A stretch of DNA of 43,316 nucleotides from Bacillota bacterium (GTDB lineage: Bacteria; Bacillota; Syntrophomonadia; Syntrophomonadales; Syntrophomonadaceae). The position numbers and the translations under genes were made by a program. A model generated the notes under the pieces. The model was not told the origin of the DNA and ran no database searches. It saw nothing but the letters and a program-made list of their open reading frames with translations. Positions 14,786-23,474 of this stretch are shown one piece after another. Position 1 is the first letter of the stretch. The number at the start of each line of letters is the position of its first letter. The stretch is from NCBI GenBank assembly GCA_029550685.1, contig JAKPGY010000057.1:1-43316 (forward strand), written 5' to 3'.

Positions 14786-17146
14786 ATGATCAATATTCCT
14801 GTATTAAGGAGCAAACTCATTATACCGGAACTGTCTGCGAGCTTTTTGCTTACGGACCGCTTGCGAAGGCTGCACCAAAGTATGGATTCCGGCACTGCAG
14901 TAACCATATGTGCACCAGCTGGATACGGGAAAACAACGCTGGCGGTTTCCTATTTCCGTCATCAGGCTGCTGGACTGTCCCGGGTGGGCTGGTACCGTCT
15001 GGACCCGGAGGATAACAATCCATCTGTCTTTATTGCTCATCTGGCTGAAGCATTGTTATCCTCAGAAGCCGCTGTGCTAGCTGAATTAAGGACAGTACTG
15101 GGGAGTCAAATGGAACATGGTTTACAGCCACAACAAGCCCTGGTTAGGATTTGCCAGGAGCTATGGACGCGGTACAGACAGGCTGAACATACCCGGAACT
15201 ATCTGGTCCTGGATGATTTTCACAACGTGACTAAAAACCAGGATATCTGTGATATGACCAGGTATATGCTGGATAATCTGCCCCCCTCCTGGTCAATTTT
15301 TGTATTAAGCCGTGCTCCTCATGAAGTGTTTACTGAGAAACAAAAACTTGAAAAAAGGATCATAGAAATAAAGGCAGCGGACTTAGCCTTCAGTAATTGG
15401 GAAATAGAGGAACTGATGCTCAACATGGGCCACCCGGCTGCCAACAAGGAACTGACCGACGCTATTGCTAAAACCACCGAGGGCTGGATAGCAGGAATTA
15501 TCATTCTATGGCAGGCGTTGGGAGGGAAGAATTGTGGCACCCCAGCTATTGAATCCAATTACCTGCCGGATAAAGAAGCCCTTTTCCGTTATATGTCCCT
15601 GGAAGTGCTCAAATCCGTTCCCGGAGATATACAGGACGCTCTGGCTAGAATCGCCATCTTGCAGGATTTCTCGGGGCTTGAGGCAGCGGAGATACTGCAG
15701 ATTTACGATATTCAATCATTGATGGAGCAGTGCCTGGGGTTCGGGGTGTTCATCCAGAGGATTCCCGGTCATCCGGTGGTATATCGCTTCCACCCCTTGT
15801 TCCGGGAATTTCTTTTGCACATACTAAAAGATCGTTATGCCAGGGAACAGATCGAAGAACTGCACCTGAAAGCCGCTAACTATTACATGGAGCATGCCAT
15901 TTATGGTCGCGCTGCAGAACATTTGGCAGAATGCGGTGACTCTGCTGCAGCTATCCAAATGGTGACTGAAGCTGGTTTTAAGAGACTAATGGTTGGCGAA
16001 ACCGCTCAATTGAGGATGTGGCTGGATCTGCTGCCGGAGGATATGATCAGGGACAACCCGGTTCTATTAATGTTTAAGGCCCAGTTAATGCCCAACCGCC
16101 AGCACCCGCAAATAGTGGACACTCTGAAAAGGGTTCTGGAGCTTTCCCTGCAGGATAATAATTTTGCGTTGTATTATGATGCCGCCAGTGTCCTTATCTA
16201 CATTTATATGTGCAGCAACAACATGAAAGAACTGCGTAATATGACCAAAGGCTTTCCCTCCAAGCTTTCTCCGGTGGCAGCGGAACTGGAATGTACCCCG
16301 GTCATCATATATATGGTTCGGGCTATTGGGGAAGGAAGATTGTCAGCTGCAGCAGCCTTTAGCGAAAGCATTACATATACCCAGCTTTCTGTGGACAACC
16401 AATGGCTGTATTTGATTCTTTCCTGCATCGTCTACTACTGCCTGGGTAAGCTTGACCAGGCTCAGCAATGCATGGAGGCAGCGCTGATATTGGATGGGTA
16501 TAAAAATGTTGAGCCAGCCCAGGGATTTATCTTGCTGTATCTGGCTACCGTCCTCTCTCTAAAAAATGAAACCGGTTGCCTGCCGTCATACATATCTGAG
16601 GTCATCGCTATCGGCGAAAAGTACGATTATGAATACCTGTCCGCTCACGGAAACCGTCTGGCTGCGTTAGAGCGTTACCTGTCCTTTGATGCTGAGGCTT
16701 CCTTAGAAAGGCTCAGTCAGGCTGAATTACATTTCCTGCACATAAACAATAAGGCTATGGCTGCCATGTGCAGATTGCTCCGCACTCTTTGGTCATTAAA
16801 ACCCAACGGTTGTGTACCGGACCTGGAGGAATGCCGCCAGGATCTGGCTATCATCCGCAAGTCTTCCCCCGGTCTGATGGTCTATGAAATCTCGTTATCC
16901 ATAATGGGTGCCATAGCCCGGGAGTCAGGAGATTTTCACCTGGCCGAAAGCTTGCTGCTGTCAGCTCTAAAGGCGGCGAAATCAAAAAAAGCATACCATG
17001 TCCTGTGCGGTGCCGGCTTTCACATAGCCCGGCTTTATTACACCATTGAGGATATGGAAAAAGGGCACCATTACCTGCGGCAGGCTATGGATCTGGCAGC
17101 CTCTCACCGCTATTTTATGTTCTGGGACATACATGGGACACTATGA
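14786..17146 (+). CDS. MalT-like ATP-dependent regulator, N-terminal part (STAND NTPase plus helical repeats)
   Basis: A 786-residue protein starting IPVLRSKLIIP like LuxR/MalT-family regulators. Walker A is APAGYGKTT (about 43-51) and Walker B lies in YLVLDDFHNV. A WINGED/arm region and a long tetratricopeptide-like helical array follow. These are signal-sensing STAND ATPases. There is no DNA-binding domain in this chain. The next gene starts at an ATGA overlap (17143-17146) and begins with sequence that in related proteins continues the same chain. The natural reading is a regulator split in two, whether by frameshift or by evolved separation. Confidence 0.8.
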   Translation: MINIPVLRSKLIIPELSASFLLTDRLRRLHQSMDSGTAVTICAPAGYGKTTLAVSYFRHQAAGLSRVGWYRLDPEDNNPSVFIAHLAEALLSSEAAVLAELRTVLGSQMEHGLQPQQALVRICQELWTRYRQAEHTRNYLVLDDFHNVTKNQDICDMTRYMLDNLPPSWSIFVLSRAPHEVFTEKQKLEKRIIEIKAADLAFSNWEIEELMLNMGHPAANKELTDAIAKTTEGWIAGIIILWQALGGKNCGTPAIESNYLPDKEALFRYMSLEVLKSVPGDIQDALARIAILQDFSGLEAAEILQIYDIQSLMEQCLGFGVFIQRIPGHPVVYRFHPLFREFLLHILKDRYAREQIEELHLKAANYYMEHAIYGRAAEHLAECGDSAAAIQMVTEAGFKRLMVGETAQLRMWLDLLPEDMIRDNPVLLMFKAQLMPNRQHPQIVDTLKRVLELSLQDNNFALYYDAASVLIYIYMCSNNMKELRNMTKGFPSKLSPVAAELECTPVIIYMVRAIGEGRLSAAAAFSESITYTQLSVDNQWLYLILSCIVYYCLGKLDQAQQCMEAALILDGYKNVEPAQGFILLYLATVLSLKNETGCLPSYISEVIAIGEKYDYEYLSAHGNRLAALERYLSFDAEASLERLSQAELHFLHINNKAMAAMCRLLRTLWSLKPNGCVPDLEECRQDLAIIRKSSPGLMVYEISLSIMGAIARESGDFHLAESLLLSALKAAKSKKAYHVLCGAGFHIARLYYTIEDMEKGHHYLRQAMDLAASHRYFMFWDIHGTL

Positions 17147-18114
17147 CGGATATGTCCCTTCGCAGCATAAGGTACGGTTTTAATGCCGATCATGCCTCAG
17201 CAATGTTAATTAAGTTTTTTGACCGCAAGACGGCAGAGTATTTGCAAGCCCGGGCTAAATCTTTAGAGGAAAGACAATTCACCGCATTCTGCAATGAATT
17301 CGTTTCCAGCTACCAAACAGGGTCATTGCCACAGCTTTATTTTGTAAAGGCGTCTCTGTTCGGAAAGCCCGCAATTTCAGTCAACGGAATCAACATTCCC
17401 GATACTGAATGGAAAACCAAAAAGGTCAAGGGTTTTTTGGAATATCTTCTGCTGGGCAGCGGCACTACCATGTCCAAAGAAACACTGGCCGAGATTTTCT
17501 GGCCGGAATCTGACAGCAAGTCTGCCCTTGCTTCCCAGCGTACCGCTCTTTATCATCTGCGGAAAGTAATGGCCAAATACAATGCGGAAGTTTCCGGGGA
17601 CAAAGCCTTTATCTATGAAACTCCGGAAGGTCTGCAGATAAGAAGGAATGAGATCTTAGAGCTTGATATACACGAATTTGTACGGCTTTACAGCGAATTG
17701 TCCAAGGTAACCGGTCCTACTGACCAGGACGAGCAGAAAAAGGTTGCCCTGCTGGAAAAGATGATGGCGGTTTATGAAGGGGACTTAATGGAGGGCAATG
17801 ATTACGGAGAACTGGTATTACAGGAACGTGAGAGATTCAAATCCATCTTCATCGACGCCTGTCAAAAACTAAGCTCGATCTATATAAAGCGCGGAGAACT
17901 AGGCCGGGCTGAAGAACTTTTGAAACGCGCTTTAGCAGGAGAACCCTACAATGAAAACATTTGCCTGGAACTGCTTCATCTTTATATGTCGCAGGGACGT
18001 AGAAGTAAAGCAGCCAAGCTTTATTACAGTTTTAAAAAGCGTTTGGAGCAGGACCTGGATATTAAGGTTGACAAACGCTTGAGTGAAGCTATTGCTAGCC
18101 GCCGCCAAGTTTAA
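17143..18114 (+). CDS. BTAD/OmpR-type DNA-binding transcriptional activator, C-terminal part of the MalT-like regulator
   Basis: A 323-residue protein. After about 65 residues resembling the tail of the MalT-like array comes a winged-helix DNA-binding domain (around FGKPAISVNG ... LAEIFWPES ... SQRTALYHLRKVM, about 70-145). A bacterial transcriptional activator domain (BTAD) of TPR helices follows (LDIHEFVRL ... YEGDLMEG ... KRALAGEPYNENICLELLHLY). This combination is typical of SARP-like activators. The ATG overlaps the previous stop as ATGA, so translation is coupled. No ribosome site stands before the ATG, in keeping with coupling or with a frameshift. Targets are unknown; the lipoprotein gene downstream or the divergent SLH gene are candidates. 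Confidence 0.8.
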   Translation: MTDMSLRSIRYGFNADHASAMLIKFFDRKTAEYLQARAKSLEERQFTAFCNEFVSSYQTGSLPQLYFVKASLFGKPAISVNGINIPDTEWKTKKVKGFLEYLLLGSGTTMSKETLAEIFWPESDSKSALASQRTALYHLRKVMAKYNAEVSGDKAFIYETPEGLQIRRNEILELDIHEFVRLYSELSKVTGPTDQDEQKKVALLEKMMAVYEGDLMEGNDYGELVLQERERFKSIFIDACQKLSSIYIKRGELGRAEELLKRALAGEPYNENICLELLHLYMSQGRRSKAAKLYYSFKKRLEQDLDIKVDKRLSEAIASRRQV

Positions 18115-18275
18115 TTCCCCATTGGAATCTTGCTTGCCTTTAGCCTGCCTGTACATTTCTAGCCGGGCTTACTAGCAGATAAATCCCTTCCTGAGACAAT
18201 TTAAGACCAGCAGATGAATCCTTTTTCTTTTATCAGCCACATTAATAGGAGAAATGTGTGAACAGGAGGTTTAAT

Positions 18276-19037
18276 ATGCAAAAAAGCATTTTAGTTCTGG
18301 GGCTGATAATAGTGATGTTGGGCTTGCCTGGCTGCCAGGCTAGCAGCAAACCTTTGGATCAGGCTAAAAAGCCGGATACACAGGTAAATCCTGCCCCGGA
18401 TGTAGGCAATTACCCGTCAGAGGTATATAGCTGGCTCACCAACATGAGAGAATACGAGGTAGCAGGTGTTGTTGAGAAAGGTGACAAGACTTATCTATTG
18501 GTAAGCGGTGGTGACAAACCGACCACGGGTTATCAGGTAAAGATCGAACAGGTACAGGAAAGGGATGAAGCAATAACTGTAATGGTGGATCTAGTCAGTC
18601 CTCCAGGGCCAGCTGCTCAGGTCATCTCCTATCCCAATGCCGCCCATACTCTCAACCATAGGCTGGGCAACAAAAGGGTGGAGTTTTATTGGAGTTCCAA
18701 CCAGGAACCTATTCCCCAGGTAATTGGTGATCAGCCCACTATCCCCTTTGAAGCGGCCAGTAATAATATTAAGATCATGAGTATGGATATGGACAACCAG
18801 CGAATTTCGGCCCGAGGCATTGCCCGGGTGTTCGAAGGCTCACTGAACTACGAATTTGTGAATTCCACAGATGAGACTGTAAAAAGCGGTGTGATACAGA
18901 CCCGGGCTGGTGCTCCCGACTGGGGATCTTTTGTCCTGGACGATATTCCCTGCCCTAGTGAAGCTACTAAACTACAATTATTCTGGATTAATCCCAAAAA
19001 CGGTGAACCCCAGGATATGATCACCATTCCTCTGTAG
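18276..19037 (+). CDS. Lipoprotein with PrcB-like and Gmad2-like domains
   Basis: About 253 residues. The signal peptide ends in the lipobox LPGC, so the mature protein is anchored outside the membrane. The first domain (YEVAGVVEKGDKTYLLVSGG ... KPTTGYQVKI) resembles the PrcB C-terminal domain. The last ~90 residues (IKIMSMDMDNQRISARGIAR ... GSFVLDDIP) resemble Gmad2, an Ig-like domain associated with spore germination proteins. The start is ATG at 18276 with AGGAGG six nt upstream; a GTG six codons earlier has no better site. It stands alone, 160 nt after the BTAD gene. Role unknown, probably in the envelope or spore. Confidence 0.75.
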   Translation: MQKSILVLGLIIVMLGLPGCQASSKPLDQAKKPDTQVNPAPDVGNYPSEVYSWLTNMREYEVAGVVEKGDKTYLLVSGGDKPTTGYQVKIEQVQERDEAITVMVDLVSPPGPAAQVISYPNAAHTLNHRLGNKRVEFYWSSNQEPIPQVIGDQPTIPFEAASNNIKIMSMDMDNQRISARGIARVFEGSLNYEFVNSTDETVKSGVIQTRAGAPDWGSFVLDDIPCPSEATKLQLFWINPKNGEPQDMITIPL

Positions 19038-19148
19038 CACGGTTGTCAGTGCTGTGAAATTGGGGAAGGTCCTTTTACGGCAGCAGTAATTGATATACAA
19101 TGGAGAGGAGAATTTGGGGCTGCGATGAATTAGATGTGGATCGACTAT

Positions 19149-19232
19149 GAGATCGCCACGTCGCTGAGCCCCTTCACAGCATTCATAGTAAGTTCCGAAG
19201 GAACGAACATCGGGAGTGCCGGAACGGCCAAC
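19149..19232. repeat. Partial copy of the GAGATYGCCACG repeat family
   Basis: Begins GAGATCGCCACG. It contains CGAACATCGGGAGTGCCGGA, the reverse complement of the core of the full copies at 320-512 and 32978-33161, so it is rearranged or truncated. Together with flanking sequence showing nothing else it fills the gene-free stretch 19038-19363. Confidence 0.6.
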
Positions 19233-19363
19233 ATTATTAATAGTGAGCATATGCGAACATCATAATGCCCACAGGGTGCAGTAATACTTGAGCAGACCAC
19301 GATAACACCGTGAGGGCTGTTTTCACTATAATGTCAAGTAGTTGTTGGAGGGGATGTGAAGAG

Positions 19364-19819
19364 GTGGGACAGCAAGAATGGATGGTACTGGTGACTGCTG
19401 CCACACCGGTTCTGGAACTGCGGGGAGCAATTCCCCTGGGGTTAGCTCTTGGACTTCCTATCACTACCGTTTTGCTTTTATCATACATCGGAAATATTTT
19501 GCCGGTTCCTTTCATTTTGTTGATCATTGGCTGGGTAATGGAGCAACTGAAGAGAATTCCGGCGGTTCATGCCTGGCTAGAGGATAAGGCCCAGCGCGGT
19601 GGGGACAAGCTTTATGACTCCATGAAAAAATGGGGATGGCTGGGTCTATTGATTTTTGTGGCTATTCCCCTTCCCGGCACGGGCGCCTGGACCGGAGCTC
19701 TGGCAGCTTCAGTCCTGCGCTTGCCCTTTTGGCCTTCACTTCTGAGCATTGCCGGAGGTGTAGTTATAGCCGGTATTCTGGTCAGCGGAGTTGGGCTGGG
19801 GGTTTTATCCCTTTTCTAG
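19364..19819 (+). CDS. Small multidrug export family membrane protein
   Basis: About 152 residues with four or so hydrophobic segments. The N-terminal motif TPVLELRGAIPLGLALGLP and the middle segment GWLGLLIFVAIPLPGTGAW are hallmarks of the small-multidrug-export family. Substrate unknown for nearly all members. GTG at 19364 is taken as start (GGAGGGG upstream); ATG at 19382 is possible. Gene ends 22 nt before the PIG-L deacetylase gene, so the three genes 19364-21544 probably form an operon. Confidence 0.75.
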   Translation: MGQQEWMVLVTAATPVLELRGAIPLGLALGLPITTVLLLSYIGNILPVPFILLIIGWVMEQLKRIPAVHAWLEDKAQRGGDKLYDSMKKWGWLGLLIFVAIPLPGTGAWTGALAASVLRLPFWPSLLSIAGGVVIAGILVSGVGLGVLSLF

Positions 19820-19841
19820 ATTGGTTTAGCGGGAGGATTTT

Positions 19842-20513
19842 ATGGCACGTATACTGGTTTTAGCCCCTCATCCAGATGATGATATTATCGGCTGCGGAGG
19901 AAGTATCGCCCATTTGGCTCAACAAGAACACGAAGTGGTAGTTCTTTACCTTACTTCCGGTGAGGCAGGAAGCCTGGATATAGAACCCGCCCAGTTAGCC
20001 CGCATCCGGGAGGACGAAGCCCGGAGAGGCGGCCGGCTTTTGGGGGTAAAAGAGTTTTTATTCTGGCGTCAGCCTGACGGTTTTCTGCAAGCATCAGCGG
20101 AGTTGATTAACCAACTGGTGCGCTTGATACGAGCGCGCCAGTTTTCCACCATTTATCTGCCCCATTCCCAAGAAGCCCATCGCGATCATGCTGCTGCCTT
20201 TCGCATAGGGCTGGATGCCTGCCGCCGGGCAGGCGGCCCCTGGTTCAAGGACTGCGGCCTTACTCCCTGGACGGTCAGTACTATCCTGGGTTACGAAGTA
20301 TGGACTCCCATACAGCAGGTTAATTATGTCCAGGATATAACCTCTGTCATGGAACTGAAAATACAAGCCCTCCAGCAGCACTCTTCACAGGTAACGATGT
20401 ATGACTATGAGGATGCTGTCCGTGGTCTGAACCGGTACCGGGGCATTACCAGCGGCCGGGGAGCTTACGGAGAAGCTTTCTGCGTATATCAAACAGCGGA
20501 GATAAAGGTCTGA
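19842..20513 (+). CDS. PIG-L/LmbE family zinc-dependent N-deacetylase
   Basis: A 223-residue enzyme of the family that removes N-acetyl groups from GlcNAc-type sugars. The metal-binding motif APHPDDD is at residues 8-14, with catalytic Asp. The second motif HRDH, in PHSQEAHRDHAAAF, supplies the remaining ligand. Family members include MshB and BshB, which make mycothiol and bacillithiol. ATG follows GGGAGGA. The stop overlaps the start of the glycosyltransferase gene, so the deacetylase very likely acts on the sugar conjugate that the transferase makes. The actual product is unknown. Confidence 0.88.
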   Translation: MARILVLAPHPDDDIIGCGGSIAHLAQQEHEVVVLYLTSGEAGSLDIEPAQLARIREDEARRGGRLLGVKEFLFWRQPDGFLQASAELINQLVRLIRARQFSTIYLPHSQEAHRDHAAAFRIGLDACRRAGGPWFKDCGLTPWTVSTILGYEVWTPIQQVNYVQDITSVMELKIQALQQHSSQVTMYDYEDAVRGLNRYRGITSGRGAYGEAFCVYQTAEIKV

Positions 20514-21544
20514 TGATGAATCCACCGGTACTGCTGGTTACCCCTTACCAAAGACAGCCGCGGGGAAATACGGTAACCAGCCAGCGTCTACAAAACGGTC
20601 TGTCCCAAATGGGCTACGAAATAGATATTCTGGCTCTGGATTCTGCGGAAGGCTGGTCCGAGGCAGAGGCACGGCTAGCACGCCATCATTATCGCATATT
20701 ACATGTGCTGCACGGTGCTTCTGTGGAAGCGGTGCTGCAGCGTTTGCCTGCTGCAGGGGACCTGCCCCTCATTATTACTGCCACCGGTACAGATATCAAT
20801 GTGGATTTATTAGGATCGCAGCGTCTCCAGATCGAGAAAGCCTTCCAACAGGCTGATCGTATAGTAGTTTTCAATCCTGCTTTTCTTTCTTTATTGAGTG
20901 CATCCATTCCAGATATCGCCAGCAAACTGCAGGTTATCCCCCAGGGAGTGCTTCTTCCTGATTGCCCGACCTGGAGCCGTTCGGCTATGCAGTGGAATGA
21001 TGACGATGTAATTGCAGTTTTACCCAGCGGGATTCGTCCCGTTAAGCGAATTGAATGGGCTCTGGAGGCTATGGAGATCGCCGCTGTTTACTCTCCTAAA
21101 CTGCGCTTGGTTATTGTAGGACCCATTATTGACAGCCGCTATGCTCATATCATACTGAGGCAAATTGAACATACTCCGCGAACTACTTATTTAGGGGAAG
21201 TCGATCACCAGGCAATAGGAGGTCTGTATGCTGCCGCTGATATGGTGCTTAATACATCACTGTCAGAAGGGCAGCCTCAGGCAGCCTTGGAAGGCATGAG
21301 CCTGGGTTTGCCGGCTGTCATGACAGCGGTAACCGGCAATCTGGATATTATGACCAATGGCCGGGAAGGTTATTATATTCACACCCCCCAGGAATTGGGC
21401 TTGGCAATGCAGCGCCTGGCTGAGGACCAGGCGCTGCGGCAGGAAATGGGTTCTGCCGCTGCCCGCCTGGTCAAAGAATTTTACTCGGCATCAGCAGAAT
21501 GGGAGCAGTACCACCTGCTGTATCAAGAACTGTTAAGGAAATAA
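20513..21544 (+). CDS. GT4-type glycosyltransferase, SenB/TIGR04348-like
   Basis: A 343-residue GT-B-fold transferase. The C-terminal donor-binding motif is SEGQPQAALEGMSLGLPAV, the E-x7-E region of retaining GT4 enzymes. The N-terminal part (TPYQRQPRGNTVTSQRL ... PLIITATGTDINVDL) resembles the family that includes the selenosugar synthase SenB; this is my recollection, not a search. The gene overlaps the deacetylase stop (TGATG); a second ATG is in frame at 20516. The pairing of transferase and PIG-L deacetylase recalls BshA/BshB, but the N-terminal sequence is not BshA-like. Acceptor unknown. Confidence 0.8.
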   Translation: MMNPPVLLVTPYQRQPRGNTVTSQRLQNGLSQMGYEIDILALDSAEGWSEAEARLARHHYRILHVLHGASVEAVLQRLPAAGDLPLIITATGTDINVDLLGSQRLQIEKAFQQADRIVVFNPAFLSLLSASIPDIASKLQVIPQGVLLPDCPTWSRSAMQWNDDDVIAVLPSGIRPVKRIEWALEAMEIAAVYSPKLRLVIVGPIIDSRYAHIILRQIEHTPRTTYLGEVDHQAIGGLYAAADMVLNTSLSEGQPQAALEGMSLGLPAVMTAVTGNLDIMTNGREGYYIHTPQELGLAMQRLAEDQALRQEMGSAAARLVKEFYSASAEWEQYHLLYQELLRK

Positions 21545-21629
21545 AACTCGTGGAAAGACTTGCTGTGAATATAGACTTCGCAATTGTCACCAGTAGAACA
21601 GGCTACGATGAATGAAAAGTCACCTTTTG

Positions 21630-21770
21630 TGTCATTACGAGCACAGCGAAGCAATCTCTAACGGTGCCTGGAGGTATGTTGAACGAGATCGCCACGGCAC
21701 TTCGTGCCTCGCGATGACACATAAGAAAGCTTCTCTGCGACGCCACGTCGCTTCGCTCCTCGTGATGACA
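21630..21770. repeat. GAGATYGCCACG-family repeat, compound copy
   Basis: Starts TGTCATTACGAGCACAGCGA, contains GAGATCGCCACGGCACTTCG and a second inverted block CGCCACGTCGCTTCGCTCC, and ends GTGATGACA. These are inverted modules of the dispersed family. It fills most of the 21545-21836 spacer. Confidence 0.65.
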
Positions 21771-21801
21771 GGTTAAGTTTCATTTGGATTTCATATCAAA
21801 A

Positions 21802-21810
21802 TGGTATAAT
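21802..21810 (+). promoter_or_regulatory. Extended -10 promoter of the GyrI-like gene
   Basis: TGGTATAAT with a perfect -10 hexamer and TG extension, 26 nt before the start codon. TTGGAT 15 bp upstream is a weak -35. Confidence 0.6.
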
Positions 21811-21836
21811 GAGAAAAATGTGAGGAGGCTATACCA

Positions 21837-22295
21837 TTGCCATATCAAATTACTTTGGAAGAAAAGACAGTTCAGCCCACGATAGCTATACGTACACGGT
21901 CAGCTGTTCAAAATTTGCCCCAGGTATTAGGAAACGCCTTTGGGGATATTATGAACTACCTGACGGAAATTGGTGTACAACCTGCAGGGGCTCCTTATGT
22001 GGGCTACTTTAATACTGATATGCAGGATCTGGATATTGAAATAGGCTTCCCCGTGGCACAAGCGACAGGGGGAAAGGATCATATTATTGCCAGCGAAATC
22101 CCAGCCGGGAAACAGGTATCCTGTCTGCATGTTGGCCCATATAATCAAGTCGGGTCTGCCTATGATGCTATGATGGAGTGGATACTTGCTAATGGTTATA
22201 CCGCAACCGGGGTCAGTTATGAGTTTTATCTCAACGATCCCGAACATACGCCGGAAAGTGAACTGCTGACTAAAATAGTATTTCCTCTCACATAA
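21837..22295 (+). CDS. GyrI-like / AraC effector-binding domain protein
   Basis: A stand-alone 152-residue effector-binding domain. The pattern QPTIAIRTRSAVQNLPQVLG ... GVQPAGAPYVGYFN ... GPYNQVGSAYDAMMEWI ... YEFYLNDPEHTPESELLTKI is characteristic, including the conserved late Glu/Tyr and the D-P-x-x-T/P-E-x-L ending. Such proteins bind hydrophobic cations or act as small-molecule sinks, and some hydrolyse cyclopropanated toxins. TTG start with GAGGAGG 8 nt upstream. Monocistronic, followed by a hairpin terminator. Confidence 0.85.
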   Translation: MPYQITLEEKTVQPTIAIRTRSAVQNLPQVLGNAFGDIMNYLTEIGVQPAGAPYVGYFNTDMQDLDIEIGFPVAQATGGKDHIIASEIPAGKQVSCLHVGPYNQVGSAYDAMMEWILANGYTATGVSYEFYLNDPEHTPESELLTKIVFPLT

Positions 22296-22346
22296 TCTAG
22301 CGGGCGTCCCCTATGATTGGCGCGTAGCAGGAAAAAGTAAGAAGAT

Positions 22347-22392
22347 GCCGGGTTAATCAAAGTATAGTTCTAAGATTAACTCGGCTTTGTGT
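22347..22392 (+). terminator. Terminator after the GyrI-like gene
   Basis: 12-bp stem GCCGGGTTAATC (22347-22358) / GATTAACTCGGC (22374-22385) with one G-T pair, followed by TTTGTGTT. Confidence 0.65.
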
Positions 22393-22487
22393 TATCTTGA
22401 CACGCCAGTGGCATCCGCTAAATACCGATGGCAATCTAACTAGCTCCTCGGAAATGGGGTATAGACTAAAGGTTTTCAGTGCTTTTT

Positions 22488-23144
22488 TCAGGAGTTTACT
22501 TTTTTAAGCAAATTCAAGGCTACCGCCAGTACAAACCATTTTGAAGCCGGATCATCAGGATTATGGTATTCGGAAATTAATCCTTCCTGCAGGGCTTGTT
22601 CCACCAGCTTTTCCTTCCAGGGTTCAGCCACTTGGTCACCTCCTTGCCATTTTAGCAGGTCTGCAAAAAGACGATCCCAGGGAAAATAGGGCCCCGGGTC
22701 ATTAGGCCGATTTATGCTGTCGATTCTGTTGTGTCCGATGATATTATCCCGGGTAATCGGGATTTTCCAGCGCTCTATCAACCGCTTATGCAGCCACAGA
22801 CTGGCCTGATACTGGGCTTCAGTCAAACTGCCTCCGGATAGGTTTTCATGTTCTATGGACAAGGTGTAGCGGTTGGGATTAGTCCCATCGTAGAGTGACC
22901 AGTTAGGCCGGTTGACTATGCCATTGGCCCAGGCGGTATCCTCGTCTTTGACCAGTTGCAGGATACGGCCGTTTTGCAGGATCAGATAATGGGCACTTGC
23001 CTTGGCAGCCGGGTTTTGCATCCAGGTCAAGGTGCCAGGATAAAGACCAGCAGTTATATGATTGACAATAGCCTGGGGGACTCGGCCACTACGTCCGGGA
23101 GTGTAGTTAGGGGTACCTACCCATTCGATCTGGTTTTGAACCAC
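22488..23144 (-). CDS. N-acetylmuramoyl-L-alanine amidase (Amidase_2)
   Basis: About 218 residues. The zinc amidase hydrolyses the bond between muramic acid and the stem peptide. Ligand motifs are IVNHITAG (His about 29) and GHNRID, with the family motif DPGPYFPW. The C-terminal ~50 residues form a small helical segment, possibly a wall-targeting unit. GTG at 23144 has AGGAGG seven nt upstream, while the longer open frame lacks a good start. No signal peptide is visible, as often seen in prophage- or sporulation-type amidases. Divergent to the CHAP gene. Confidence 0.88.
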   Translation of the reverse strand: MVQNQIEWVGTPNYTPGRSGRVPQAIVNHITAGLYPGTLTWMQNPAAKASAHYLILQNGRILQLVKDEDTAWANGIVNRPNWSLYDGTNPNRYTLSIEHENLSGGSLTEAQYQASLWLHKRLIERWKIPITRDNIIGHNRIDSINRPNDPGPYFPWDRLFADLLKWQGGDQVAEPWKEKLVEQALQEGLISEYHNPDDPASKWFVLAVALNLLKKVNS

Positions 23145-23265
23145 ATCCTCACCTCCTCTAGAATAAACTATGCCAATTTCCACCAGAAGGAGCCGGCTTA
23201 ATCCCAATTTTGATGACCAACCAGAAACTACGCCAATTACGGATTGTATCAATGCCAGCTAGCCT

Positions 23266-23291
23266 AGCTGTTTTTTATGAAAAAAACAGCT
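23266..23291. other. AT-rich palindrome in the amidase/CHAP spacer
   Basis: Perfect 11-bp arms AGCTGTTTTTT / AAAAAACAGCT around ATGA. It lies in the divergent promoter region, so an operator is as likely as a terminator. The rest of 23145-23410 holds no gene. Confidence 0.5.
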
Positions 23292-23474
23292 CGACGTCGG
23301 TAGTGAAATACCAATAAGGACCTGCTGGTCGTCCTGTTTCCGATTCTGCCTCCATATTCCATCTCTCAGACAGCATACCTTTCCCGGATTCAGGTAAACT
23401 ATGCCCTAGAAAGGAGGGGACTTACGGTTCGGCCTAACGCAGGTTGGATTATAATAATTGCCTTATTAGCTCTA

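Noticed and set aside
19842-21544. Bacillithiol genes bshB/bshA
   Set aside because: The deacetylase fits, but the glycosyltransferase N-terminus does not look like BshA and no bshC is seen. Kept as an unknown conjugate pathway.
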